Assembly: GCF_020623625.1 (NCBI RefSeq)
Contig: NC_060205.1
Coordinates: forward strand, 799,501-863,500
Source: Saccharomycodes ludwigii
Taxonomy: Eukaryota > Ascomycota > Saccharomycetes > Saccharomycodales > Saccharomycodaceae
DNA length: 64,000 nucleotides
Direction: 5' to 3'
Under the pieces are notes generated by a model. That model was not told the origin of the DNA. It searched no databases and saw only the letters and a list, made by a program, of their open reading frames with translations. This document shows, one piece after another, positions 1 through 10,012 of this stretch. Both the position numbers and the translations under genes were made by a program. Every line of letters begins with the position of its first letter. The first letter of the stretch is position 1.

Positions 1-1399
1 TAGCGGCTTCTGGTAAAACTCTGAATGTGTGGGCACCGAAATAATCACGTTGAGCTTGCAACAAGTTAGCTGGCAATCTCTTGGATCTGTAACCATCGTA
101 AAAGGCCAGGGCAGTAGAGAAAGCTGGGGTTGGAACACCATAACTAGTAGCTAAACCAATACTTCTTCTCCAGCCTGGTTGAGCCTTGTTAAGAGCATCG
201 GTGAAAAATTTGTCAAACAACAAGTTTTCCAAATCTGGGTCCGCTCTGTAGGCTTTGGTAATTTCACCAAGGAAGATAGATCTGATGATACAACCACCTC
301 TCCACATTAAAGCAATAGCTGGGTTGTTTAATTTCCAGCCGTAATCTTTACCGGCTTGACGAATCAACATGAAACCTTGAGCATAAGAAATGATTTTAGA
401 AGCATATAAAGCTTGTTCTAAGTCATCAATAAAAGCTTGTTTATCTTTGACAGCATCCTTAGGGATTTCTGGACCAAGTAATTTAGTAGAAGCTCTGATA
501 CGTTCTTCTTTCAAGGCACTCAAACATCTAGAGAAAACTGCTTCACCAATCAAGGTAACTGGCATACCCAAATCCAAAGCGTTTATAGCAGTCCACTTAC
601 CAGTACCCTTTTGGCCAGCAGTATCTAAAATTTTTTCCACTAGAGGGGTACCGTCGGTATCATTGACCTTCAAAATGTCTCTGGTAATTTCAACTAAGAA
701 AGAATCCAAAACACCTTTGTTCCATTTAGCGAATACTTCACTAATCTCTTTATCGGTGAAACCACCAATTCTCTTCATGATGTCATAAGCTTCGCAAATG
801 ACTTGCATATCACCATATTCGATACCATTATGAACCATTTTAACATAGTGACCGGCTCCGGCAGGACCAACCCAATCACAACATGGCTCACCATCAGACT
901 TGGCAGCAATGGATTGGAAAATGTTCTTAATGTATGGCCAAGCTTCTTCGGCACCACCTGGCATCAAAGATGGACCGTAACGGGCACCTTCTTCACCACC
1001 GGAAACACCAGAACCGACAAAATAAATGCCCTTGGCCTTCAATTCTTCATATCTTCTGTTGGTATCTGGGAAATGAGAATTACCACCATCGATAATAATA
1101 TCACCTTTATCTAAAAGTGGTACTAAATGATTAATAGTGGTATCAACTGGAGCACCAGCTTTGATTAATAACATAACCTTTCTTGGTCTTTTCAACTTGC
1201 TAACTAAATCTTCAAGGGAATGAGCACCAATGATAGATTTACCCTTAGCTTCGTTGGCTAGAAAGTGGTCAACTTTAGAAACAGTTCTGTTGTAAGCGAC
1301 GACGGTAAAACCATGATCAGCAGCATTTAAAATCAAGTTTTGACCCATGACGGCCAAACCGATTAAACCAAGATCACCTTTAGGCTCTGAGGAAGACAT
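1..1399 (-). CDS. GND1: 6-phosphogluconate dehydrogenase (3' end cut by window edge)
   Basis: Oxidative pentose-phosphate enzyme in the cytosol: 6-phosphogluconate + NADP+ to ribulose-5-phosphate + CO2 + NADPH. The reading frame starts at the ATG complementary to 1397-1399 ([14 protein letters not shown]) and stays open to the left edge. 466 codons are present, and roughly the last 23 of about 489 residues are missing. Visible are the N-terminal Rossmann motif GLAVMG, the substrate-loop motif HNGIEYGDM (about 800-835) and KGTGKWT (about 580-610) around the catalytic region. The last readable residues, FRVLPEAA, match the family close to its C-terminus. The neighbours RGD3 and SVP26 match S. 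cerevisiae YHR183W-YHR181W, so this is the single pre-duplication gene from which GND1 and GND2 both derive. STB5, whose S. cerevisiae product activates pentose-phosphate genes, lies 5.6 kb away. Confidence 0.97.
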   Translation of the reverse strand, partial: MSSSEPKGDLGLIGLAVMGQNLILNAADHGFTVVAYNRTVSKVDHFLANEAKGKSIIGAHSLEDLVSKLKRPRKVMLLIKAGAPVDTTINHLVPLLDKGDIIIDGGNSHFPDTNRRYEELKAKGIYFVGSGVSGGEEGARYGPSLMPGGAEEAWPYIKNIFQSIAAKSDGEPCCDWVGPAGAGHYVKMVHNGIEYGDMQVICEAYDIMKRIGGFTDKEISEVFAKWNKGVLDSFLVEITRDILKVNDTDGTPLVEKILDTAGQKGTGKWTAINALDLGMPVTLIGEAVFSRCLSALKEERIRASTKLLGPEIPKDAVKDKQAFIDDLEQALYASKIISYAQGFMLIRQAGKDYGWKLNNPAIALMWRGGCIIRSIFLGEITKAYRADPDLENLLFDKFFTDALNKAQPGWRRSIGLATSYGVPTPAFSTALAFYDGYRSKRLPANLLQAQRDYFGAHTFRVLPEAA

Positions 1400-2142
1400 T
1401 GTATGTTTTGTTTTGTTTTGTTTTGTTTTTTTTTTTTATTTATATTTTTGATTTTGTTTTTTAAGTTTAAGGATTAGGTTGCATAAATTTAGATAGATTA
1501 AGAAGAGAAGAGAAAGAAAACAAAAAAAGAATTAATCCAGAAATTAATTAATTATATATATTATTTTTTTTTATTTTAATTTTTCCTTTCTCCTTTAAAC
1601 GAAAATAAAAAAAAAAAGAAGTGAAGAAAAGGGGGAAGAAAAGAGAAGTGTACAAATGAATAATACACCCAACTCTTTCCGTTTGCCACAACAAATAAAT
1701 AAATAAATAAATAGAACCACACGCACAGTACAAACAAACAAACAAAACTGCGTATATAAAAAAAAACCAAAATCAAATCTTGCAGTTTCCCGGTATCCAA
1801 AATACTTTTCACACTTCTTTCTCGCTTCTCGTCATCTTCTCTGTCTTCTCTGCCCCTTCTTCTACGTCATCTCCCCCCCCCCATTAAATAAAATAAAATT
1901 AGTCTCACAAATCAAAACGAGAGGGATAATTCAATTTTCAATTCGCCATCAACAGTTAACCACATCGGACCACTGCCACCCGCAAAATAAAATAAAATAA
2001 AATAATTTAATTTAATTTAAAATATTCAGTATTATTCCAACCTGTCGTATCTTCATTGTCTGTCTTGGCTTGTTCCCAAATAATTATTAATCTACTATTA
2101 CACCATTTGTCCTTGATCAAAAAATAATAATAACAATAACCG
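1400..2142. other. GND1 upstream / RGD3 downstream region
   Basis: No gene seen. Read on the minus strand, the GND1 leader directly before the ATG is a run of CAAAA pentamers (about 1404-1425). Further out are A/T-rich simple sequences, a TAAA tetranucleotide run (about 1693-1711), a TAAAA run (about 1986-2003) and a C10 run (1873-1882). Short open frames here are low-complexity and not convincing. Confidence 0.6.
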
Positions 2143-5079
2143 TTACAACCCAGGCGATGGCTTTAAGTGCGAATTATTTAACAAGTTAATCCCGCTTAAC
2201 CTTTTGGAGTTAAAATTGCTACTACCACTTCTTGAGCGGCTTAATAAATCCGGTGTGCTATTATTGCTTTTCATCGAATACACATTGTTACTGGTATTGT
2301 TGCCACCATTATTCCCACTTAATGCACCGTTGCCTATGTTGCCACGTATCGATCTCATAGATGATGACTTGGACAATGATGTTGGCAACGCGTGCGGTAA
2401 TTGTTGGTTATTTAATCTTTTAAATGGTTTAGGAATAAATTCCTCATTCCTCTGTGATACACTGGTATCTGTGGCATCTGTCTTGTTTGATTCAACTTCG
2501 CTAATGTTTCTATCACCATTACTCTTATCAGTGGTGGTAGTGCTGCTATCAATATTATTATGATTACTCATAGTCAATTTCTCAAGTGCGTTAGTTAAAC
2601 TATTTCTTATGTTAGTGGTTGTTGCTTCTGCCACTATTGTAGGGGTAATTTTCCTTTTCTGTTCAAATTCATCATCTATATTATCATTATTCTGCACCGC
2701 TATACTTGGCTTAACATGTCTTTGAGTTATTTGCGCTTCAACGGGAGGTTTTGCAACTGACAACAGAGACTTTTCCTTAATAGCTTTATCTAAACTTTCT
2801 CTAATATCCTTATTGAAGATAATATTCCTCATAATATCATTAGTAGTTGCCAAATCCTTAGGCGACCTGTTAAAAATGAAAAATTGACTTAATGGAATGT
2901 TGCCCCTGTTGTTAGTGTTACTGTCACTGCTAAACAAAACATCACCTATATTTCCATCTTTGTCTAAACTGTTAAAATGTAATACTACTCTTTTAATAGC
3001 TAACAAATTACACAATGATAAGTGATTCAAGCAATCATAATTGTTGGATTTTAACGAATCGTATAATCCAATAGGTAATAAACTATCCGGCAAATCTAAC
3101 AACCATAGTTTCAATAGAAGAATTAAATTATAAATATTGTTGGAACTCGCAGCAAATCGATTCAAAAACAAGTCAATGGCAGATTCTTGGTCATCAGCAT
3201 TTTTATAAATATTAGTAAGTTCCCGTTTCAGCTGATAGCCCTGTAAGAAAATATCACTGCTATTCATTGTATCCCAGGTTTTAATAATGAGATCCCATTC
3301 ACTTGTTTGTTCTAAATTCTCCAAAACTTTTGTTAAAATATAAGGGCATTCATTCCCGATTAATTCCGCTTGAAAAATTGGCTGTTGTTTTACACCTGTT
3401 TTTGCATCCAATTTCAAAAATGGAATCGATCCATTTTTTGGCTTAACGAAGTTTCCCAAAACCCCATAAGAATAAATTCCAGAATACAGTTTTTCACATT
3501 CCACATTAAAATTAATCATAGCTTCTTTCTCCTCTTTTTCTTTAAGAGATCTGGTTATTTCAGCGGATACGTACAGTAAAATCTCATTAAAGGTGTTTCT
3601 GGCTGAGGTAACAACTTGACATTTTTTAATGAATAACTTTTCATACACTTCCATGCTCTTACTAAAGCTCATTTCAAAATCTGTCAAGTTTTTCCCCAAT
3701 TTATCATGTTCCGTAAAGTAAATTTCCTTTAATTGTTCAAATTTTTCAATATTTTTATTTAAATCTTTTTCATTATTGATGGCTGTCTTATTGTCAGCAT
3801 ATTCTGGATTGTTATCGTTTTCTGCAGCCGCCCAGTTCTCACTAACTTTTCTTATAAATTGATTAAGGGAACTACCAAAATTTTGCAATGGGGCCTCATT
3901 CTGTTGTGGATGATTATCTTGAATCTTGTTTTTCTCTTCCATAATTTTGTCAAATGTACTGCCCCACTCGTAGGACCCGTTCGAGTTGAAATGGTACTGT
4001 TGAAGCGATGATTGTGGCTGTGCTCCTGAGGTCGAAGTAGACAACCCAGTAGCATTACAAGGCTTTATAACTCCCAACAAAATTAAGTTCATTCCAATAC
4101 TCTCTAAATTATACAAAGAGGTGTCTAAACGAGAATAATTTTTCTTCAAAGAATCGTATAAAGCACTCCCACTAAAATACTCGGAATTTTTTTCCAATAA
4201 CGAAATTAATTTCCGTTTCTTAACCAAATGTTTATCTATGTTTCCCAAAAATGTAACAAACGCTTCTTTGTTTCTGATCACAATCTTAGTTTGGTTGTCA
4301 AGTTCAATTGGATATTTTATGCCATCATTACTATCCTTCTCTTTTGATTTCCTGATTGTCTTTTTAACAAAAATTGTTTGTTGTTTTTCATCGTCAGTTT
4401 CCTTATCGGAATCATTTTCACTATTGTTCTCTAGAACTTTGGTGTTACTAGTAGTCACATACGCAGTTTGGATGTGGTCATACAATTCTTTGTATTGTAT
4501 ATAATAATTCTTGGTAATTTCCAATTGATTCATATAGTTTTTATATAGTTTCATTAAAATATCATTAATTTCCATTTGAAATTCTTTATATTCAAATAAA
4601 CATGTTTCCACCATATGAGTGCAATAATTCTCCAGTTTGAATAATACTTGTTGTAAAATGGTGTTGGCTAAAAAGGACAAAGTGTTGGTTTGCTCTAGAT
4701 ATAGAGTCGAGCAGATGGAAGTTTCGCCGTTGGAATAAAAATCCAATTCGAATGGATTGTCTTCTTTTAAAATGCTATTTAGCTTGGCATTAAAATTTTT
4801 TTTCTGTGTAACAGCGGTATTAGTATTGTTGGTACTGCCAGTAGCAGAAGCAATGTCTATAGAATACTCTTTAGACAAAGCATTTAAGTTATCTTTGCTA
4901 GCATAAATAAACTTGGATGTGAAATCTTCATAAAACTTTAGTAATGTTTGTAGTTCTTTAGTGTCTAATTCAATTCTTCTTAAAAAACAATTTAGACCGG
5001 TGATAATATCTTCGCTCCAAAAAGTGTTTGTTTTATATCCAGGAATCATAATTCTATTGGTTAGTTTCTTATTTTTCAA
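2143..5079 (-). CDS. RGD3: F-BAR / DEP-like / RhoGAP protein, Rgd3-type
   Basis: Predicted GTPase-activating protein for Rho GTPases, acting at membranes through its F-BAR domain. The N-terminus carries the FWSEDIITGL signature (residues 20-29) of the yeast Rgd2/Rgd3 family. F-BAR helices span about 20-205 and resume about 440-530. A DEP-like segment sits between them (about 255-345), flanked by acidic and Asn-rich linkers. A RhoGAP fold covers about 565-770, recognisable from LLKLWLLDLPDSLLP at 655-669. The tail (about 780-978) is Ser/Asn-rich and low-complexity. At 978 residues it is longer than S. cerevisiae Rgd3 (about 785), mostly through linkers and tail. Met11 (MIPGYKTNTFWS) is a possible alternative start. 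The usual GAP arginine finger is not obvious: the segment reads IFLQGY where an IFRxSG-like motif is expected. Synteny (YHR182W beside GND1) favours RGD3 over RGD2. Confidence 0.85.
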   Translation of the reverse strand: MKNKKLTNRIMIPGYKTNTFWSEDIITGLNCFLRRIELDTKELQTLLKFYEDFTSKFIYASKDNLNALSKEYSIDIASATGSTNNTNTAVTQKKNFNAKLNSILKEDNPFELDFYSNGETSICSTLYLEQTNTLSFLANTILQQVLFKLENYCTHMVETCLFEYKEFQMEINDILMKLYKNYMNQLEITKNYYIQYKELYDHIQTAYVTTSNTKVLENNSENDSDKETDDEKQQTIFVKKTIRKSKEKDSNDGIKYPIELDNQTKIVIRNKEAFVTFLGNIDKHLVKKRKLISLLEKNSEYFSGSALYDSLKKNYSRLDTSLYNLESIGMNLILLGVIKPCNATGLSTSTSGAQPQSSLQQYHFNSNGSYEWGSTFDKIMEEKNKIQDNHPQQNEAPLQNFGSSLNQFIRKVSENWAAAENDNNPEYADNKTAINNEKDLNKNIEKFEQLKEIYFTEHDKLGKNLTDFEMSFSKSMEVYEKLFIKKCQVVTSARNTFNEILLYVSAEITRSLKEKEEKEAMINFNVECEKLYSGIYSYGVLGNFVKPKNGSIPFLKLDAKTGVKQQPIFQAELIGNECPYILTKVLENLEQTSEWDLIIKTWDTMNSSDIFLQGYQLKRELTNIYKNADDQESAIDLFLNRFAASSNNIYNLILLLKLWLLDLPDSLLPIGLYDSLKSNNYDCLNHLSLCNLLAIKRVVLHFNSLDKDGNIGDVLFSSDSNTNNRGNIPLSQFFIFNRSPKDLATTNDIMRNIIFNKDIRESLDKAIKEKSLLSVAKPPVEAQITQRHVKPSIAVQNNDNIDDEFEQKRKITPTIVAEATTTNIRNSLTNALEKLTMSNHNNIDSSTTTTDKSNGDRNISEVESNKTDATDTSVSQRNEEFIPKPFKRLNNQQLPHALPTSLSKSSSMRSIRGNIGNGALSGNNGGNNTSNNVYSMKSNNSTPDLLSRSRSGSSNFNSKRLSGINLLNNSHLKPSPGL

Positions 5080-5584
5080 TTGAACTTTAGAAATGGTTTT
5101 GAGTAATGAAGAGATGTGGTAACAGAAAATGTTGAAAGTTTTTTGTATGTTTTTTTTTGCTATTTTTTTTTGCTAGTTTTTTTTGACAGTGGAAAATTTG
5201 TACGCGTGTGTGTTTTTTTGAGGGGGAAAGAAAAGCAAGGTGGAAAATTGAAAGGGAAAAAATGTTTACATTTATTAAATAAAAAAAGAAAAAAGAAAAA
5301 AAAAAATGAGGGGATATATATAACATTATATAAAACAACCGAAGAGCAATAATATCAAAATAAACTGATTCTATTGCATATACTACCTTTATCTCTTTCT
5401 CTGTGTCCCTCCCTTTTTTCTTATAATATACATATATAACTTTTAATCTATTAATACACAAGAAATTCAAGTAATAATCAATACATTATAAGGGGGGGGA
5501 GGAGAAATAGTTTGAACAATAATATTATTAATTGATAAATCAATAAGCACTTAGAACTTGTAATTGTAATTCAATATATAAAAA
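5080..5584. other. RGD3 upstream / SVP26 downstream region
   Basis: Intergenic. It has T-rich stretches next to the RGD3 start and A-rich purine runs about 5280-5306. The open frames here on either strand are made of these runs. No RNA gene or conserved motif recognised. Confidence 0.6.
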
Positions 5585-6328
5585 TTATACATATTTACCA
5601 TCTAAAATCCCATTATCTCTACCATTAGCATTACTTCCAGTTATTTTATTAAATCTCTTCCCTCCGCCTGTAAAAACATTTAATAATAACTCAAAGTATT
5701 CTCTAGCGCTATCTATAACGACACGGGCTATACCTTTCTTATTCTTAACACGGGTATTTCTAGCAGTGATATTGTTAGTTGTGTTACTGGAGCCACCAGA
5801 AGTGTTTCCAATACCATTGGTCATTGTTGGTAACACTTGATCACCTGCACTTAAAGAAACAAATAAGGCAAATGGGATAAACCAAACACAAATCCCAAAA
5901 AACGAAGCAACTTCTGCAAAAGAAGCTCTTTTCTTAGGTATATAATGTGGATCATATCTGAACTGAGGTGGTATTTCAACATTATTAAAATGTTTGAACC
6001 AGAAATAATGGTTTAGGACGACTAATATACAACTAGAAACAAATATAGGCCCAGTTAAAGAAATAAAGGGAAATTTCTTCAAATTTTGTAAATATATAAA
6101 GTATGAAAATATGGAAAAACATGATAATACGATTGGGAAGCCATCAATTGCCATCAACAAAATGAATAAACATATTATCCCATAAATTGATCTTGATAAA
6201 AATCTTTTGGTTGGTTCACAATGTTCTTCAACTAGTTCACTTATGTAGTACAAGCCTGATGCTAATGACAACGTTAGGAATAAAAACCCTAATATAGTAC
6301 CAAAAAATGATAATAATTCTAGTAACAT
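5585..6328 (-). CDS. SVP26: Svp26/Erv26-like ER-Golgi membrane cargo adaptor
   Basis: Multi-spanning membrane protein of early Golgi/COPII vesicles. In S. cerevisiae it serves as an export adaptor for mannosyltransferases and other type II Golgi enzymes. The protein opens with a hydrophobic segment (about 4-28), followed by SELVEEHCEPTKRF, then further hydrophobic spans (about 46-66, 68-82, 92-110 and 143-163), with an Asn/Thr-rich and basic C-terminal tail. Its 247 residues compare with about 228 in S. cerevisiae; the extra length is in the tail. Position between RGD3 and STB5 matches YHR181W. No signal peptide is expected beyond the first membrane span. Confidence 0.9.
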   Translation of the reverse strand: MLLELLSFFGTILGFLFLTLSLASGLYYISELVEEHCEPTKRFLSRSIYGIICLFILLMAIDGFPIVLSCFSIFSYFIYLQNLKKFPFISLTGPIFVSSCILVVLNHYFWFKHFNNVEIPPQFRYDPHYIPKKRASFAEVASFFGICVWFIPFALFVSLSAGDQVLPTMTNGIGNTSGGSSNTTNNITARNTRVKNKKGIARVVIDSAREYFELLLNVFTGGGKRFNKITGSNANGRDNGILDGKYV

Positions 6329-6492
6329 TTTATCTTTCAGTAGGGATATTCTCGTTACAAAAAAAGTTTATAGTTGTTATTTCTCTAATCGTTGCAAATA
6401 GAATAAAATGAAGTGAAATGAATATCTTTTTTCTCTTTTACTTTGTCTATTTGTTTTGGTTGATTAAAATATAATTTCTTCGGAACAAAGCC

Positions 6493-6516
6493 ATATATAT
6501 ATATATATATATATAT
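6493..6516. repeat. AT dinucleotide microsatellite
   Basis: Uninterrupted (AT)12 between SVP26 and the tRNA gene. Confidence 0.9.
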
Positions 6517-6636
6517 GTATGAATAAATACGAACTTATCAAATAAATAACAATTACTTTTCAGTTACAATATTCAGTTTTGAATGCGGGACGAACAAGAA
6601 AAAATAAAATAAAATAAAATACAAGAAAAAAATATT

Positions 6637-6644
6637 AAAAAAAA
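6637..6644 (-). terminator. Pol III T-run terminator of the tRNA gene
   Basis: The first run of at least four T residues downstream of the tRNA on its own strand is a T8, starting about 30 nt past the tRNA 3' end. This is farther than usual, so a long 3' trailer is likely. Confidence 0.55.
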
Positions 6645-6674
6645 TATTCGTTTAAACAATATGAATTGAAATAT

Positions 6675-6746
6675 TGCCACCTGCCAGAATTGAACTAGCG
6701 ACCTTTGCATTACAAGTGCAACGCTCTACCACTAAGCTAAGGAGGC
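6675..6746 (-). tRNA. tT(UGU): tRNA-Thr, anticodon TGT (reads ACA)
   Basis: A 72-nt intronless cloverleaf can be drawn on the minus strand. The acceptor arm is GCCTCCT with AGGTGGC, a D arm carries the A-box-like TAGCTTAGTGG, the anticodon loop is CTTGTAA, and the T arm is GCTAG-TTCAATT-CTGGC, whose TTCAA core is the B box. The discriminator base is A and no CCA is encoded, as in eukaryotes. Position 4:69 is a U-U mismatch in the acceptor stem; all other acceptor pairs are Watson-Crick. I recall a tRNA-Thr(UGU) near SVP26 on S. cerevisiae chromosome VIII, so this is probably the syntenic copy. Confidence 0.95.
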
Positions 6747-6978
6747 GAAGATCCCGACCTTAAAATTACATACTTTCTTCATTAATATATATTATTTTAA
6801 AATAAAACTGCCATTCTACCACCTTTTTCTTTTTTTTTTCCTGTTTTGCATATTCAATCGACATAGATATAAAACAAAACAACACTTTATAAGTCATTTG
6901 AATGTAAATTTCGATTGCAATTACAGAAATATATACTATATGCGTATACAAAAACAAATTAATTTGAATATTTTTGTT

Positions 6979-9285
6979 TCAAACTAACTCATCGATCCAT
7001 GAAATATCCACATTATTATCACCTAAAATATCTTGATACTCATTGCTAGCACCAAACAACTCCTGATTCAATTGCTTCATGTTAGCATCCAACCCATCGC
7101 TCAAACTATATTCCAATATGGAATTACCAATGTTCTGGAAAACTTTGGCACACTTAGAGGCGAAAACCCATTTTTCACCAAAATGCTGTAAAATTTCAAC
7201 GCACTGTTGAATCTCAATCTTACATTCAACCAAATCAATCGCCCACTGACATAGACAATACAGCATGGAATTACAAATGGTTAATGTTCTATACAAGGTA
7301 ATCCAATTCCATGGTAACCATTTTTTCTTATATAAAGAATAAGTTTTCTTCAAAGAACTTAGACAAGCTTGGCCCAAATGATTCAATAATTCAACTGGTG
7401 GTTTGGGCAACAATGTGGACGGTCTATATAAAGCAATCTGTAGCTGCTCATACCTCATCGATAGCCATATGTCAGAGTTGTGAAACGATATGTCCCGTTT
7501 GGAAGCTTCGTTTGCACCGCTACCTAGCGCAGTGCTGTCACAGGTGTACAGTTTGTTTTCACGGTTGTAAATCTCATCTAGTTCTCTGCGCAATCCATTA
7601 ATAATTTCTATTTTCTCATCCAAACTTTTGGTTTTGTTGGCATGTATAGCTCTTACGGCATGAACATTTTTATAAATTTTCCCACCAATTTGTCTTAGGC
7701 TAATCATCATTCTTGTGACTTGGATATCTTTATTTTCCTCCTCGTATAGTGGTTCCGGTAAAGGTGTGGTGATATCCTCGTCATCAATACTGGATATTCT
7801 TCCTATACAAGTATGAACCAATCTCTCAAAACAGTAAAAACTCCAAAAGCATCTATTCCTCATTTCTACCTCCAACGGTGTCATCATTAATTTCTTAGAA
7901 GTACTAACTTTAATGTGTAGGCCTAATCCAACGGTCAACCGCATAATTATCCCGCTAATAGTCCACGATGAAACACCTTGTGGTTCAAAAAAAGAATAAA
8001 CCCCTAACAGCAATAAGCACTTGATGGTTTCGATATTTTGCAATTTCATAATTTTACAAAACCTCTTCATGGATAGATACGAAAAATGTTCACTTAGAGC
8101 CTCCTCTTCTTTAGTTAATATGCCAGCCCTGCTTAGAGTAGTGCATCCAATGGCCATAATCATATAGAGTTGAAAAATAAAAATAGTATTATTATCACGT
8201 TGTTCCTCGGTTATATTATCCGTACCGCCTAACGCGGCATCATTCAATTCGATGCTTTCAAAATCACGGATTGTTGATACTTTGTTTAAAAATTCAAGCT
8301 TATTTAGCATTGGGTATGACCTATGGTTATGTTTAAAATAGGCAGTAATAAATTTGTTATATAGATGACGGTCAATATGTTTAAAAGCAATGGCATCGTT
8401 ATCTTTCGTGGTACAGTAATGAGTTACCCACGGTGTTGTTCTGCCCCCCTTATACACGTTGGTAATGTTTTCTATTTGGATATCTGCTGCTTTAATGGGT
8501 GTAGATATTGGTTTGTGCAACTCATGCTCCAATTTCCCCTGGATAATATTATACTGTGCACCAAACGTTTCATGTTGTTCGTATTTTTTATTCAGCACAG
8601 CAAAATTAGGGCTGGTTGATAGATTAACTTTTTCCGTATGATTGTAGGCCTGGGCAGTTGCAAAATTCATCAATGGTTCCGTGTTAATTTTGTTCAGTAT
8701 GTTTATGAGGGAAGTAGCAGTGAACTTTGGTTTTCTACTTTTGCCCTCGGAAACAGTTTCAGAATCATTAGTCGATGGTGATGATGATTTGGAAGTACAA
8801 TTTGAGCTATTTCCAGCATGACTATAATTGTAAATTCTGGTACTATTTGTTGTAAAACTGTTGAGTCTTGAGTAACCTACATCGCTGGCATTATTATTAT
8901 TATTATTATTGTTATTGTTATTATTGTTTATGCTGTTGTTCCTTTTTTTAGCATGGGCTTGTGTGTCAGATTTACTTCTTTTTCTTTGTTTAAATTCGCC
9001 CTTTAATATGGCCTCTTGTATTTCCAATTTTTTCCTTCTACGAGCTCTCCCGATGTATACACATTCAAAATTATGTTTCCTACAAGCGATACATTTAGGG
9101 TAATCTTTGGAGCATTTCTTTTTCAACTTTCTACATCTACTACACGAATATTTCTCTGCATCGTTGTTGTGGTCATTCTTGCTGTTGTTGTTATGAGTAG
9201 ACATGGTAGTATTGTTATTAATAACGCTGGATGCAACTGTTGGGACAGCAGCAGTGCAAACAGTTGGATTAAGACTGTCAGGCAT
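6979..9285 (-). CDS. STB5: Stb5-like Zn2Cys6 transcription factor
   Basis: Binuclear zinc-cluster transcription activator. In S. cerevisiae Stb5 drives NADPH-producing pentose-phosphate genes under oxidative stress and works with Pdr1 on drug-resistance genes. Six cysteines at 48, 51, 58, 65, 68 and 75 give exact C-x2-C-x6-C-x6-C-x2-C-x6-C spacing, followed by a basic stretch (RARRRKK). A fungal-specific factor domain occupies about 300-560 (MIMAIGCTTLSRAG, MRNRCFWSFYCFERLVH). A poly-Asn run lies at about residues 117-131 (DNA about 8890-8930). Length 768 compares with about 743 in S. cerevisiae. Synteny with YHR178W supports the name. Confidence 0.92.
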   Translation of the reverse strand: MPDSLNPTVCTAAVPTVASSVINNNTTMSTHNNNSKNDHNNDAEKYSCSRCRKLKKKCSKDYPKCIACRKHNFECVYIGRARRRKKLEIQEAILKGEFKQRKRSKSDTQAHAKKRNNSINNNNNNNNNNNNNASDVGYSRLNSFTTNSTRIYNYSHAGNSSNCTSKSSSPSTNDSETVSEGKSRKPKFTATSLINILNKINTEPLMNFATAQAYNHTEKVNLSTSPNFAVLNKKYEQHETFGAQYNIIQGKLEHELHKPISTPIKAADIQIENITNVYKGGRTTPWVTHYCTTKDNDAIAFKHIDRHLYNKFITAYFKHNHRSYPMLNKLEFLNKVSTIRDFESIELNDAALGGTDNITEEQRDNNTIFIFQLYMIMAIGCTTLSRAGILTKEEEALSEHFSYLSMKRFCKIMKLQNIETIKCLLLLGVYSFFEPQGVSSWTISGIIMRLTVGLGLHIKVSTSKKLMMTPLEVEMRNRCFWSFYCFERLVHTCIGRISSIDDEDITTPLPEPLYEEENKDIQVTRMMISLRQIGGKIYKNVHAVRAIHANKTKSLDEKIEIINGLRRELDEIYNRENKLYTCDSTALGSGANEASKRDISFHNSDIWLSMRYEQLQIALYRPSTLLPKPPVELLNHLGQACLSSLKKTYSLYKKKWLPWNWITLYRTLTICNSMLYCLCQWAIDLVECKIEIQQCVEILQHFGEKWVFASKCAKVFQNIGNSILEYSLSDGLDANMKQLNQELFGASNEYQDILGDNNVDISWIDELV

Positions 9286-10012
9286 ATGTTCCTCAACCTT
9301 TATTTAAAGTGTGGGAGTTGGTGGTAGATATACTAAAAAAAAAAAAAAAAAAAAAGACAACTAGAAAAGGAATAAATAAACAAAAAGGATATGATCGTTC
9401 TTATCCCTATTGTAACAATATTATATGTGTTTAAAAGATAGTTTTAATAATAAGTTTATAGATTTGTTTTGTTTACTTTAAAAAAAGGTCAAAACTTTAA
9501 AAATACAGATTGGCCGGGTGTAAAAAGAAGAGCGCTAAAGTAAATGGTAACATATTTATAATAAGCCTAATATTAATTATTAAAAAAAAGCATTTTTATA
9601 TATCATGCATATAACTAAAGAGCAACATGAATAAAGAGTTTCTTTTAAGTTTTATAACACTTGAAAATAAAACAAACTATAATAAAAGAAATAAAAATAG
9701 ATTTAATTATTTAAACACTTAATCAATCTTGTTATTATTATTGCTATCAGTTCAAGCACAATCCCTTATCTTGCACTATACACACACAAAAAAAAAAAAA
9801 AAACAAAAACGGTTATTAGATAACATTGGCTGGTGTTGCAATGTAAACATTACTTGGTATCTGTTATTTCATTGGTATTGTTTAGTCAATAACCTAATTA
9901 TTCAAATCAACATGACGTACTTATACGAAAAAAAAAAAAAAAAAAAAAAATAATCAAACATCCCATCATTTTATTCTTATTCCTTATATATCGTGGAATT
10001 AGTAGCATATAT
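9286..10012. other. STB5 upstream region, no gene found
   Basis: 727 bp between STB5 and CTR2. In S. cerevisiae this interval carries YHR177W and FMO1; neither is present. It holds A-tracts at about 9335-9355, 9789-9803 and 9929-9949, and an ATTGGCCGGGTGT segment at 9509-9521 that might bind regulators. The only open frame of note (9729-9953, plus) ends in encoded poly-Lys and looks spurious. Confidence 0.6.

Larger units (their letters stand above)
6329..6978. other. SVP26 upstream region holding the tRNA gene
   Basis: Intergenic between SVP26 and STB5. It contains an AT dinucleotide run, the minus-strand tRNA-Thr and A/T-rich spacers. A 63-residue open frame at 6766-6957 (minus) is low-complexity and not supported. 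Confidence 0.6.

Noticed and set aside
5087-5470. 127-codon open frame upstream of RGD3
   Set aside because: Made of Phe/Lys-rich translation of T- and A-tracts, with no conserved motif.
6478-6516. TTCGGAA beside an AT run, considered as a centromere fragment
   Set aside because: The spacing within the CDEIII-like word is wrong and no CDEI is nearby. It is a plain AT microsatellite.
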